Assembly: GCF_028291745.1 (NCBI RefSeq)
Contig: NZ_JAQGNQ010000067.1
Coordinates: 1 to 41,315 of the forward strand
Origin: Ramlibacter sp.
Lineage (GTDB): Bacteria; Pseudomonadota; Gammaproteobacteria; Burkholderiales; Burkholderiaceae_C
Direction of reading: 5' to 3'
Length of the DNA: 41,315 bases
Shown: in pieces, positions 33,254 through 40,910 of the stretch
Layout of the letters: every line of letters begins with the position of its first letter
Position numbering within the stretch: the first letter of the stretch is position 1
Notes under the pieces: generated by a model
Databases searched by the model: none
What the model was told of the DNA's origin: nothing
The model's input: only the letters and a program-made list of their open reading frames with translations
Position numbers and translations under genes: made by a program

Positions 33254-34192
33254 TCAGCTGCGCCTGCTCTCTCGCGGCTTCTTCTTCGCCGGCGCGACGC
33301 CCATCATGTGCTCCAGCACGGAGTACACCGCGGCCGTGTCGTCGCCACCGTGCCCCAGCGCCATCGCCGCGTTGTAGATCGGCATGCAGGCGGCGAACAG
33401 GGGCGCGGGCGTGTCGGTCTTCTGCAGCATGTCGTTGATCAGGCGCATGTCCTTCTGCCAGGTCGACACCTTCATGGTCGCCTTGTCCCAGGAGCGGTCC
33501 ACCATCACCGGGCCGCGCACCTGGAACATGCGCGAGCCGCCGGCGCCGTCGGCCACCACCTTCACCACCAGGGCCGGATCGAGCCCGGAGCGCGCGCCCA
33601 TCAGGATCGCCTCCGCCGTCGACAGGTTGTGGATCGCAACGAGCAGGTTGGCCACCAGCTTCATGCGTGTGCCGTTGCCGAAGCCGCCGACGTCGTAGCG
33701 TGCGCGGGCAAAGCCCTCGAACACCGGCGCGAACGCCGCTATCGCCGCCGAATCGCCGCTGGCGTAGACCGCGAGGTCGCGATTGACCGCCTGCGCGCCG
33801 GTGCCGGAGAGCGGGCAATCGAGCAGCGTGATGTTGGCCTTGGCCAGGCGCTCGAAGGCGCGGGTCTTCGCCGACTCGGGCAGCGTGCTGGTCTCGGCGG
33901 CGATCAGCCCCTTGGGGCGTGCGCGAGCGAGTTCTTCGCACACCTGATCGAGCGCCTCCTCGCTGGGCAGCGACAGCACCAGGAAGCGCGCGTTACGGGC
34001 GACTTCGGCAACGCTCTCGCAGGCGGTGCCGCCGGCCTTGGTCAACGCCGCGCGCGCTTTCGCGACGGGGTCGTAGCCGAACACCGCGAAGCCCGCCTTC
34101 GCCAGGTTCGCCGACATGGCCGAACCCATGATGCCCAGGCCGATCACGCCCACCGCGCTTGCCTTCGCCTGCTTGCCCTGTCTCTGTGCCAT
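33254..34192 (-). CDS. 3-hydroxyisobutyrate dehydrogenase-family NAD(P) oxidoreductase
   Basis: 312 residues with the beta-hydroxyacid dehydrogenase layout: dinucleotide loop GLGIMGSAMSANLAKAG (about 18-34), substrate motif DCPLSGTGAQA, and the catalytic Lys in GNGTRMKLVANLL, followed by the all-helical dimer domain. The tail is basic (KKKPRESRR). Members reduce tartronate semialdehyde or oxidise hydroxyisobutyrate-like acids; the exact substrate is not visible. Last gene of a leftward operon with the TetR and Bug genes (18-base gap), suggesting a carboxylic acid catabolic role. Confidence 0.92.
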   Translation of the reverse strand: MAQRQGKQAKASAVGVIGLGIMGSAMSANLAKAGFAVFGYDPVAKARAALTKAGGTACESVAEVARNARFLVLSLPSEEALDQVCEELARARPKGLIAAETSTLPESAKTRAFERLAKANITLLDCPLSGTGAQAVNRDLAVYASGDSAAIAAFAPVFEGFARARYDVGGFGNGTRMKLVANLLVAIHNLSTAEAILMGARSGLDPALVVKVVADGAGGSRMFQVRGPVMVDRSWDKATMKVSTWQKDMRLINDMLQKTDTPAPLFAACMPIYNAAMALGHGGDDTAAVYSVLEHMMGVAPAKKKPRESRRS

Positions 34193-34210
34193 GGTGTGTG
34201 ATCTTTCGTG

Positions 34211-34966
34211 TCAGCGCCGGGCCGCAGCGCGCGGCACCGGCGGGCGACCCAAAGCCTCGGGCGCGAAGCGCGCCAGCAGCTGCGGGTAGATGGTCCTGGC
34301 ACCGGCCAGGAAGTTGTCGACCGCGAAGCCGACCTGCGTCAGGAAATCGACGTTGATCTTGGTCTTGTACACGTGCTCGCGCATGGCCATGTAGAAGACG
34401 CCGCCGTGCAGGTTCCACACGAACTCGATCTCCTCCTCGACCACCTCGGTGTCGCTGTCGGGCAGCCCGCAGGCATGCCGCACCTCGCGGCAGTACACCG
34501 GCATCAGCTGCTTGCGAACGAGCTGGATGTAGCGGCGATTCAGCACCGGGTCCGACAGGCCCGCGTACATGTAGATGCGGATCCACTCGGGCCGGTAGGT
34601 CGCCGCGGCGTACTGGCGATAGAACTCCACCAGCCGCTCGCGCAAGGGCGTGGAGCGGTCCTGCAGCAGCGGGATCCATGAGGGATTCCAGCGGCCCTCG
34701 AACACCGTCTGGTAGACGCGTTCGACCAGCGCCTGCTTGTTGGGGAAATAGCGATAGAGCAGCGGCTGGGTGATGCCCAGGCGCTTGGCCAGTTCTCGGG
34801 TCTGGCCCGAAAAGCCGACCTCGGAGAAATAGGCGATCGCGCCCTCGAGGATCTGGCGTTCGCGGTCGCCGGGCGCGAGCCGCAGCTTGGGCGTGGCGCG
34901 CGCGGGCGAAGTCGGGGGCCGCTTGGGGGTCCTGCTGGATGGCATTCCGATGTGCTGTGTGCTCAC
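34211..34966 (-). CDS. TetR-family transcriptional regulator
   Basis: 251 residues. A Pro/Arg-rich N-terminal extension (about 1-32) precedes the TetR helix-turn-helix (ILEGAIAYFSEVGFSGQTRE, LAKRLGITQPLLYRYFPNKQ). The C-terminal ligand domain is helical. The ATG overlaps the Bug gene stop (ATGA), so regulator and binding protein are coupled. It probably controls the divergent promoters at 35953-36066; GTTTGCTAAAC at 36035-36045 is a candidate operator. Confidence 0.92.
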   Translation of the reverse strand: MSTQHIGMPSSRTPKRPPTSPARATPKLRLAPGDRERQILEGAIAYFSEVGFSGQTRELAKRLGITQPLLYRYFPNKQALVERVYQTVFEGRWNPSWIPLLQDRSTPLRERLVEFYRQYAAATYRPEWIRIYMYAGLSDPVLNRRYIQLVRKQLMPVYCREVRHACGLPDSDTEVVEEEIEFVWNLHGGVFYMAMREHVYKTKINVDFLTQVGFAVDNFLAGARTIYPQLLARFAPEALGRPPVPRAAARR

Positions 34967-35952
34967 TCGCCCTTGATGCCGTTGTCGGCGACCAGGCGGG
35001 CGTACCTGGAGATCTCCGCGGCGAGGAACGCGCGGAACTCCTCCTGCGTGCTGGCCTGCGCCTCGACCCCGAGGTCGGCGAACTTCGCCTTCAGGTCGGG
35101 ATCGGTCATCACCTTCACGAGGGCGCTATGGTAGCTGTCGACGATGGCCTTGGGCGCGCCCGCCGGCAGGAACACGCCCCACCAGTTTTCCGCCACCAGC
35201 CCCGGCAAGCCCGCCTCGGCGAAAGTGGGGATCTCGGGGAAGGTCTTCGATCGCACACCGCCCGTCATGGCAATCGGCCGCAGCCGCTTGGTCTTGATGA
35301 ATTGCGAGACCGGCAGCGGGTCGGCCACCATCAGGTCGATGTGGCCGGCCACGAGGTCGTTCACGGCCTGGCCGCCGCCCTTGTAGTTGATGCCGTTCAT
35401 CTTGACCTTGCCCTCGCGCATGATCATCTCGCCGCCCAGGTGCGCCATGCTGCCGGGGCCGCTGGTGCCGAAGCTGATGGTGCCCGGCTTGGCGCGCGCA
35501 GCGGCCAGGATGTCGTGCAGGTTCCGGTACGGCGAGTTGGCGTTGACGACCAGGATGTTCGCGCCCGTGGCCGTCAGCGCCACCGGCAGGAAGTCCTTTT
35601 CCATGTTGTACGGCACCTTGGTGATCAGCGGGTTCACCGCCACCGGGCCGAGGTTGCCCACCACGAAGCTGTAGCCGTCGGCGGCCTGCCGCGCCGCGTA
35701 CTCCATGCCGATGGAGCCGGCCGCGCCGGGCTTGTTGTCGATGATCACCGGCTGGCCCCAGAGCTGCTGCAGCTTCTCGCCCATGATGCGCGCCATCAGG
35801 TCCGAGCTGCCCCCGGCCGGGTAGGTGACGACGAGGTGGACCGGCCGGTTGGGGAAGGCCTGCGCGTGCACGGCCAGGGGTACGGCGCAGGCGCCAGCGA
35901 GCGCGAACAGGCACTGCTGCACGTGCCGGCGCGAGGGCAGGTGGAGATTCAT
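34963..35952 (-). CDS. Bug-family periplasmic substrate-binding protein (TctC-like)
   Basis: The ATG at 35952 gives 329 residues with a signal peptide (LFALAGACAVPLAVHAQA, cleavage before FPNRP). Family motifs: FPNRPVHLVVTYPAGGSSD, NKPGAAGSIGMEYAA, VVGNLGPVAVNPLI, TSGPGSMAHLGGE and the C-terminal FADLGVEAQAST. Bug proteins bind carboxylates or amide compounds and feed tripartite transporters. No membrane component is adjacent; tctBA lies 11 kb away. Preceded by GGAGCG. Signal for uptake of the island's substrate is inferred. Confidence 0.95.
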   Translation of the reverse strand: MNLHLPSRRHVQQCLFALAGACAVPLAVHAQAFPNRPVHLVVTYPAGGSSDLMARIMGEKLQQLWGQPVIIDNKPGAAGSIGMEYAARQAADGYSFVVGNLGPVAVNPLITKVPYNMEKDFLPVALTATGANILVVNANSPYRNLHDILAAARAKPGTISFGTSGPGSMAHLGGEMIMREGKVKMNGINYKGGGQAVNDLVAGHIDLMVADPLPVSQFIKTKRLRPIAMTGGVRSKTFPEIPTFAEAGLPGLVAENWWGVFLPAGAPKAIVDSYHSALVKVMTDPDLKAKFADLGVEAQASTQEEFRAFLAAEISRYARLVADNGIKGE

Positions 35953-36027
35953 CGGGTCGCTCCTTTGGCGGTGACGCGTGCTGCCCGCCCGGGAAAACAC
36001 CGCGTGGCGCCGCGTCCCGATCCAATC

Positions 36028-36050
36028 TATTATCGTTTGCTAAACAAGCA
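36028..36050. promoter_or_regulatory. Candidate operator in the Bug/LVIVD divergent promoter
   Basis: The 114-base divergent region contains an AT-rich patch with TATTAT (36028-36033) and the imperfect palindrome GTTTGCTAAAC (36035-36045), unusual against the GC-rich background. The 17-base word TATCGTTTGCTAAACAA shares 12 positions with TATCATCGGATCAACAA upstream of the amidohydrolase gene. TetR binding is inferred. Confidence 0.4.
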
Positions 36051-36066
36051 CTCCCGTACTTTCCCC

Positions 36067-37311
36067 ATGTTCCACACCACCTCTGCCGCGCGCGCCGACC
36101 AGACACTGTCGCTGAACATGAAGCTGCTCGCGCAGCACGAGCTGGCCGGCTACGGTGGCCTGGGCGAAGGCATGGCGATGCAGGTGACGCACGACGGCCG
36201 CCGCATCCTGTGGCTGGCGCACGAGGCCGCGCCCAAGAACTTCTCCGGCGTCGACGTCACCGATCCGCGCAACCCGAAGCTGGTCGTGCAGACCGAGCTG
36301 CCGCACATGAAGCTGCGCTCCAACTCGCTCGACCTGGTGGGCGACACGCTGGCCGTGGCCTACCAGGCCAGCACCGTCGGCATCACGCCGGCGGGCGTCG
36401 ACCTGTTCGACGTCAGCACGCCGGAACGGCCGAAGCTGATCTCGCATTTCGACTGCTCGGGCCCGCACTCGCGCGGCGTGCATGCGCTGTGGTTCGTCGA
36501 CGGCAAGACCATCCACATGGCGGCCGGCGCGGCCGACTTCCAGCCGCGCAATCCGCTGGACGACCAGTTCTATCGCATCCTCGACGTGTCGAATCCGGCC
36601 AGGCCGGTGGAGACCGGCCGCTGGTGGTACCCGGGCACGCGCGAAGGCGACGAGGCCCCCGCACCGCAGCGGCTGGCGAAGAAATTCGACATGGGCTTTC
36701 GCGCCCACAACACCAACGTGTTCCCCGAGCGGCCGGACCGCGCGTACGTGGGCTACATCGACGGCGGCGCCTTCGTGCTCGATATCGCCGATCCCTCGAA
36801 CATCAAGGTGGTGTCGCACTGGAATCCCTCGCCGCCCTTCAACGGCTTCACCCACACGGTGCTGCCGCTGTTCGAGCGCAATCTCTGGGTGGTGAGCGAC
36901 GAGTGCGTGCTGGACGAGGGCGCCGACTGGCCCAAGCTGGTGTGGATGATCGATGCGCGCAACGAGCAGAACCCGGTGCCGATCGGCACCTTCCCGGCGC
37001 CGCCCTTCGAGGCGTTTGCCAAGCGCGGTGGCCGCTTCGGCGCGCACAACATGCACGAGAACCTGCCGGGGCCGGCCTCCTTCCGCTCGGACACGATCGT
37101 GATCGGCACCTTCTTCAACGCCGGCGTGCGGGTGTACGACACCAGCAATCCCTACCGCGTGGAAGAGATCGCGTACTTCGTGCCGGGCGCGCCCAAGCTC
37201 TCGCCGGCGGGCGCCGTCCAGCTCAATGACGTGTACGTCGACGAGCGTCGCATCGTCTACACGGTCGACCGCTTCACCGGCGGGCTGTACATCCTGGAGT
37301 TGAACATCTGA
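36067..37311 (+). CDS. LVIVD-repeat (beta-propeller) protein
   Basis: The ATG at 36067 gives 414 residues without a signal peptide. Repeated blades of the LVIVD type are seen: GVDVTDPRNPKLVVQTELP, GVDLFDVSTPERPKLISHF, YRILDVSNPARPVETGRWW, FVLDIADPSNIKVVSHWNP, VRVYDTSNPYRVEEIAYFV. Several conserved His and Asp lie in loops (FRAHNTNVFP, GAHNMHENLPG). Such proteins occur in aromatic catabolic clusters, sometimes as uncharacterised hydrolase-like proteins. Divergent from the Bug operon. Function unknown. Confidence 0.88.
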   Translation: MFHTTSAARADQTLSLNMKLLAQHELAGYGGLGEGMAMQVTHDGRRILWLAHEAAPKNFSGVDVTDPRNPKLVVQTELPHMKLRSNSLDLVGDTLAVAYQASTVGITPAGVDLFDVSTPERPKLISHFDCSGPHSRGVHALWFVDGKTIHMAAGAADFQPRNPLDDQFYRILDVSNPARPVETGRWWYPGTREGDEAPAPQRLAKKFDMGFRAHNTNVFPERPDRAYVGYIDGGAFVLDIADPSNIKVVSHWNPSPPFNGFTHTVLPLFERNLWVVSDECVLDEGADWPKLVWMIDARNEQNPVPIGTFPAPPFEAFAKRGGRFGAHNMHENLPGPASFRSDTIVIGTFFNAGVRVYDTSNPYRVEEIAYFVPGAPKLSPAGAVQLNDVYVDERRIVYTVDRFTGGLYILELNI

Positions 37312-37351
37312 GACTCTGCGCCGAAATCGGGGGTGCGGCGTTTGCGGCATC

Positions 37352-37481
37352 TTTGAACGCAGAAGTCGCAGAAGGAAAACCGAACACGCAGAAATGCTTC
37401 ACAAGAAGATGTCATCTACGCCTCATGGCAGCTGTTGTTCTGCGTGTTTGGCCGTTGTCTTCTGCGACTTCCGCGTTCAAA
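37352..37481. repeat. Large inverted repeat, second copy of the ACGCAGAAG family
   Basis: Arms of 23 bases (37352-37374 and 37459-37481, TTTGAACGC, A or G, GAAGTCGCAGAAG) match at 22 positions and flank 84 bases containing more of the same words (ACGCAGAAAT, TTCTGCGTG). It sits between the LVIVD and CobW genes, which run in the same direction, and shares the ACGCAGAAG.CGCA word with 33136-33243. Confidence 0.75.
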
Positions 37482-37536
37482 TTTCTGACCCACCAGCGAT
37501 CCCGCAAATCGGTGGCGCAGCGCCTTCGAGGCCGGC

Positions 37537-38586
37537 GTGGTGACCGCCGAACGCGACCCGCTCGCCGGCAAGCTGCCGGTGACGCTGATCACCGGCTTCC
37601 TCGGGGCCGGCAAGACGACGCTGGTCGCCAGGCTGCTGCGCCACCCCGGCATGGACCGGGTGGCGGTGGTGATCAACGAGGTCGGCGAGATCGGCATCGA
37701 TCACGACATCGTGGCGATGTCCTCCGAGAACATCGCACTGCTGGCCAACGGCTGCATCTGCTGCTCGGTGCGCACGGACCTGCAGGAGACCTTGCGCGAC
37801 CTGTTCGCGCGCCGCCGCGTGGGCGAGATCGCCGACTTCGACCGCGTCATCATCGAGACCACGGGCCTGGCCGATCCCGCACCGGTCGTGCAGACGCTGG
37901 CCAGCGACACGCTGATTGCCGCGCACTTCCGCCTCGACGGCGTGGTGACGCTGGTCGATGCCGTGAATGGCGCCGGCCAGTTGCAAGCGCATGCCGAGCC
38001 GGCCAAGCAGATCGCGCTGGCCGACCGCGTGTTCATCACCAAGAGCGACCTGGCGACACCGGCGCAGGTCGAGGAATTGCGGCAGGCCGTTGCGGAGATC
38101 AACCCCGGCGCGGCCGTCTCGCTGCTGGTCGACGGCGAGGTCGATCCGGCACAGCTCACGAACCTGGGGCTCGCGAGCGCGCGCGCCGGCACGGCGACGC
38201 TGCGTTTCCTCGGCGAGCCGCTGCAAGGCGAGGGCTCGGGCGGGCAGGCGCGGCTAGGGCGCCGCTCGCCCTTGCACGACGCTTCCATCCGCACGCTCTC
38301 GATGCGCTTCGAGGAGCCGTTCAGCTGGAGCAGCTTCTCGTCTGCGCTGGAGTTGCTCGCCACGCTGCGCGGGCCCGACCTGCTGCGCGTCAAGGGCATC
38401 GTCAACGTCGACGGCCGCCCGGTGGTGGTGCAAGGCGTGCAGCACATCTTCCACCCGCCCGTGCCGCTGGACCGCTGGCCGAGCGACGACCAGGGCACGC
38501 GCCTGGTCTTCATCACGCGCCGCATCGAGGCCGACACCATCCGCGCGCTGCTCGAGGCGGTGGCCCGGGTGGCGAACCCCCATTGA
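37537..38586 (+). CDS. CobW/COG0523-family GTPase, putative metallochaperone
   Basis: 349 residues from a GTG at 37537. The G1 loop GFLGAGKTT (20-28), the metal-binding CICC (73-76, in NGCICCSVRTDL), ETTGLADPAP and the TKSD base-recognition segment are intact; a CobW C-terminal domain follows (VKGIVNVDGRPVVVQGVQHI). Family members deliver zinc, cobalt or iron to specific enzymes. It ends 54 bases before the amidohydrolase, whose active site needs a metal, so that enzyme is a plausible client. Confidence 0.93.
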   Translation: MVTAERDPLAGKLPVTLITGFLGAGKTTLVARLLRHPGMDRVAVVINEVGEIGIDHDIVAMSSENIALLANGCICCSVRTDLQETLRDLFARRRVGEIADFDRVIIETTGLADPAPVVQTLASDTLIAAHFRLDGVVTLVDAVNGAGQLQAHAEPAKQIALADRVFITKSDLATPAQVEELRQAVAEINPGAAVSLLVDGEVDPAQLTNLGLASARAGTATLRFLGEPLQGEGSGGQARLGRRSPLHDASIRTLSMRFEEPFSWSSFSSALELLATLRGPDLLRVKGIVNVDGRPVVVQGVQHIFHPPVPLDRWPSDDQGTRLVFITRRIEADTIRALLEAVARVANPH

Positions 38587-38605
38587 CGCCGCCCCGGGGC
38601 CCGTA

Positions 38606-38628
38606 GTTATCATCGGATCAACAATAAC
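38606..38628. promoter_or_regulatory. Candidate regulatory palindrome before the amidohydrolase gene
   Basis: GTTAT (38606-38610) and ATAAC (38624-38628) form a short dyad in an AT-rich patch just before the AGGAG ribosome binding site. Part of it resembles the site at 36031-36047 (12 of 17 bases). Possible TetR operator; weak evidence. Confidence 0.3.
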
Positions 38629-38640
38629 GTAGGAGACGCC

Positions 38641-39777
38641 TTGTTCTACACCTGTTCCCCCGACTGCACCGATCCGCTTCACCAGCACGGCGCACGCCGC
38701 TCCGCCCACCTGAAGGCGGCGCCCGTCGCGCGTGCCACGGCCACCAAGACGATCGCGCGCAGTCGCAGCGGCAAGACCAAGGTGGTCGACCTCCATTGCC
38801 ACTATCTCAACCCCGAGGTGAACGCCAAGACGGCGCACCTCAATGCGGCGCAGTACGACCCCACGGTGATCTTCGCCGACGATCTCACGCGCGAGACCAA
38901 CGTCAAGCAGATGAAGACGCGCGCGGTCAAGCTCACCGGCGTGGACCAGCGCCTGAAGGACATGGACCGCATGGGCGTCGACGTGCAGGCGGTCTGCCCC
39001 GCGCCCTACCACTTCTTCTACTTCACCGAAGCCGACTATGGCGCCGAACTCGCGCGCCAGGTGAACGAGGGCATCGCCAAGATCGTGGCCGACACGCCCG
39101 ACCGCTTCGTCGGCCTCGGCTCGGTGCCGCTGCAGAATGCGGAGCTCGCCGTGCGCGAGCTCGATTACGCGGTGAAGAACCTGGGCCTGCGCGGCGTGGA
39201 GATCTGCACCAACGTCAATGGCAAGAACCTCACCGATCCCGAGCTGGGGCTGGAAAAGTTCTTCGCCCGCTGCGAGGAGCTGGGCATCGTGATCTTCATG
39301 CATCCCCTGGGCTACACCCAGGCGGACCGGCTCACGCACCACTACTTCAACAACGTGATCGGCAATCCGCTGGAGTCGACGGTGGCGGTGTCGCACCTGA
39401 TCTTCGACGGCGTGATGGCGCGGCATCCCAAGCTGAAGATCGTGGTGGCGCACGGCGGCGGCTTCGTGGCCCACTACTGGGCGCGCATGGACCACGCGTG
39501 GCGCGCGCGGCCCGACTGCCGCACCGTGATCAAGCGGCCGCCTTCGAAGTACCTGGAGAAGTTCTACTTCGACAGCATCACCTTCGACCCGCTGATGTTG
39601 AAGCACCTGATCGACCGCTTCGGCGCCGACCACGTGGTGCTGGGCACCGACTACCCCTACGACATGGGCGAGGAAGACCCGCTGGGCCTGATCGCGCAGG
39701 TCAAGCGCCTGCCCAAGGCCGACCGCGAGCTGATCGCGGGCGGGAATGCGGCGAAGCTTCTCAAGCTGAAGTTTTAG
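38641..39777 (+). CDS. ACMSD-like amidohydrolase family protein (decarboxylase or hydrolase)
   Basis: The TTG at 38641, 6 bases after AGGAG, gives 378 residues. An unusual N-terminal extension of about 48 residues with Cys/His (YTCSPDCTDPLHQH) precedes the TIM-barrel. Metal and catalytic ligands of the amidohydrolase-2 family are present: H52 and H54 (DLHCHYL), H221 (FMHPLGY), H271 (AHGGGF) and D337 (GTDYPYDMG). Relatives include aminocarboxymuconate semialdehyde decarboxylase and gamma-resorcylate decarboxylase. It is followed after 20 bases by the flavin reductase fusion, so it probably acts on an aromatic or ring-cleavage acid. Confidence 0.9.
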   Translation: MFYTCSPDCTDPLHQHGARRSAHLKAAPVARATATKTIARSRSGKTKVVDLHCHYLNPEVNAKTAHLNAAQYDPTVIFADDLTRETNVKQMKTRAVKLTGVDQRLKDMDRMGVDVQAVCPAPYHFFYFTEADYGAELARQVNEGIAKIVADTPDRFVGLGSVPLQNAELAVRELDYAVKNLGLRGVEICTNVNGKNLTDPELGLEKFFARCEELGIVIFMHPLGYTQADRLTHHYFNNVIGNPLESTVAVSHLIFDGVMARHPKLKIVVAHGGGFVAHYWARMDHAWRARPDCRTVIKRPPSKYLEKFYFDSITFDPLMLKHLIDRFGADHVVLGTDYPYDMGEEDPLGLIAQVKRLPKADRELIAGGNAAKLLKLKF

Positions 39778-39797
39778 CGCCTTCTGCGGGCTGATTC

Positions 39798-40910
39798 ATG
39801 GCCACCAGCGACCCCGGATTCGATGCCCGCGCGCTGCGACAGGTGCTCGGCGCGTTCGTGACCGGCGTGACGGTGATCACGACGCTCGACGAGCAAGGCC
39901 GGCCGCATGGCCTGACGGCCAATTCCTTCAGCTCGGTCTCGCTCGACCCGCCGCTGATCCTGTGGAGCCAGTCGCTCACCGCGCCCAGCCATCCGGTGTT
40001 TCGCGTTGCCGAGCGCTTCGTGGTGAACATCCTGGCCGACGACCAGGTGGAGGTCTCGAACCGCTTTGCCCGCGGCAGCAGCGACAAGTTCGCCGGCTGC
40101 CCCACGGTACCGGGGCTGGGCGGCGTGCCCCTGATCGAGGGCTGCGCCGCGTATCTGGAGTGCCGCCGCATGGACAGCTTCCCCGGGGGCGACCACGTCG
40201 TCTTTCTCGGGCAGGTCGATCGCATCGAGCGCACCGGGCGGCAGCCGCTGGTGTTCGGCAGCGGGCGCTACCTGGTCGCGCAGCCGCACGACCTGGGCGA
40301 ACCGACCGCGGTGGCCAACATCGCGCGTCTGCAGGCGGTGCGGCTTGCCACGCGCGCGCTGGTCGATCTCTCGGACGAACTCGACGAGACGCTCGGCCTG
40401 GGCGTGTGGGGCAACAAGGGGCCGACCATCGTGCGCTGGGAAGAGTCCAGCGAGCCGGTGAGCGACAACCTGCGCACGGGGCTCGTGCTGCCGGTGCTGA
40501 CGTCCGGCACCGGGCTTGCCTTCGCCGCCTGGCTGCCACGCGAAACCACCGCGCCCTTCATCGATGCGGAGATCGCCGAGGGCGCTCCGGTGGGCGAGGG
40601 CCTGCCCAATGCGCAACTGGCGGAGCAGCTGGCGCTGATCCGCGCCAACGGCATCGTCCGCCTGGTGGGCACCGATGCCTTCTCCGATCTCTATGGCACC
40701 AGCATCAGTGCCGCCAGCGTGCCGGTGTTCGACCAGTCGGGGGCCATGGTGCTGGCGCTCACCGCCATCGGCAGCGCGCAGCGGCTGGATCTCGATGAAG
40801 CCTCGCCGCTGGTGCGCGGGCTGCGGCAGTGCGCGGCCCGGCTGTCGCAACGGCTCGGTGGCCGCAGTCCGGCCGCACTGGCCTCCAACGATCCCCAGGA
40901 GAACGCATGA
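39798..40910 (+). CDS. Flavin reductase fused to an IclR-type effector-binding domain
   Basis: 370 residues. Residues about 10-165 are an HpaC-like flavin reductase: VLGAFVTGVTVITTLDE, GLTANSFSSVSLDPPLIL, ERFVVNILADDQ and GDHVVFLGQV. From about 175 to 355 the sequence resembles the IclR C-terminal effector domain (ATRALVDLSDELDETLGLGV, LVLPVLTSGTGLAFAAWLP, TDAFSDLYGTSISAASVPVF), without any helix-turn-helix. It may sense a pathway compound and tune FMNH2/FADH2 supply. The next gene, a flavin monooxygenase, starts within its stop (ATGA), fitting a two-component oxygenase. Confidence 0.88.
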   Translation: MATSDPGFDARALRQVLGAFVTGVTVITTLDEQGRPHGLTANSFSSVSLDPPLILWSQSLTAPSHPVFRVAERFVVNILADDQVEVSNRFARGSSDKFAGCPTVPGLGGVPLIEGCAAYLECRRMDSFPGGDHVVFLGQVDRIERTGRQPLVFGSGRYLVAQPHDLGEPTAVANIARLQAVRLATRALVDLSDELDETLGLGVWGNKGPTIVRWEESSEPVSDNLRTGLVLPVLTSGTGLAFAAWLPRETTAPFIDAEIAEGAPVGEGLPNAQLAEQLALIRANGIVRLVGTDAFSDLYGTSISAASVPVFDQSGAMVLALTAIGSAQRLDLDEASPLVRGLRQCAARLSQRLGGRSPAALASNDPQENA

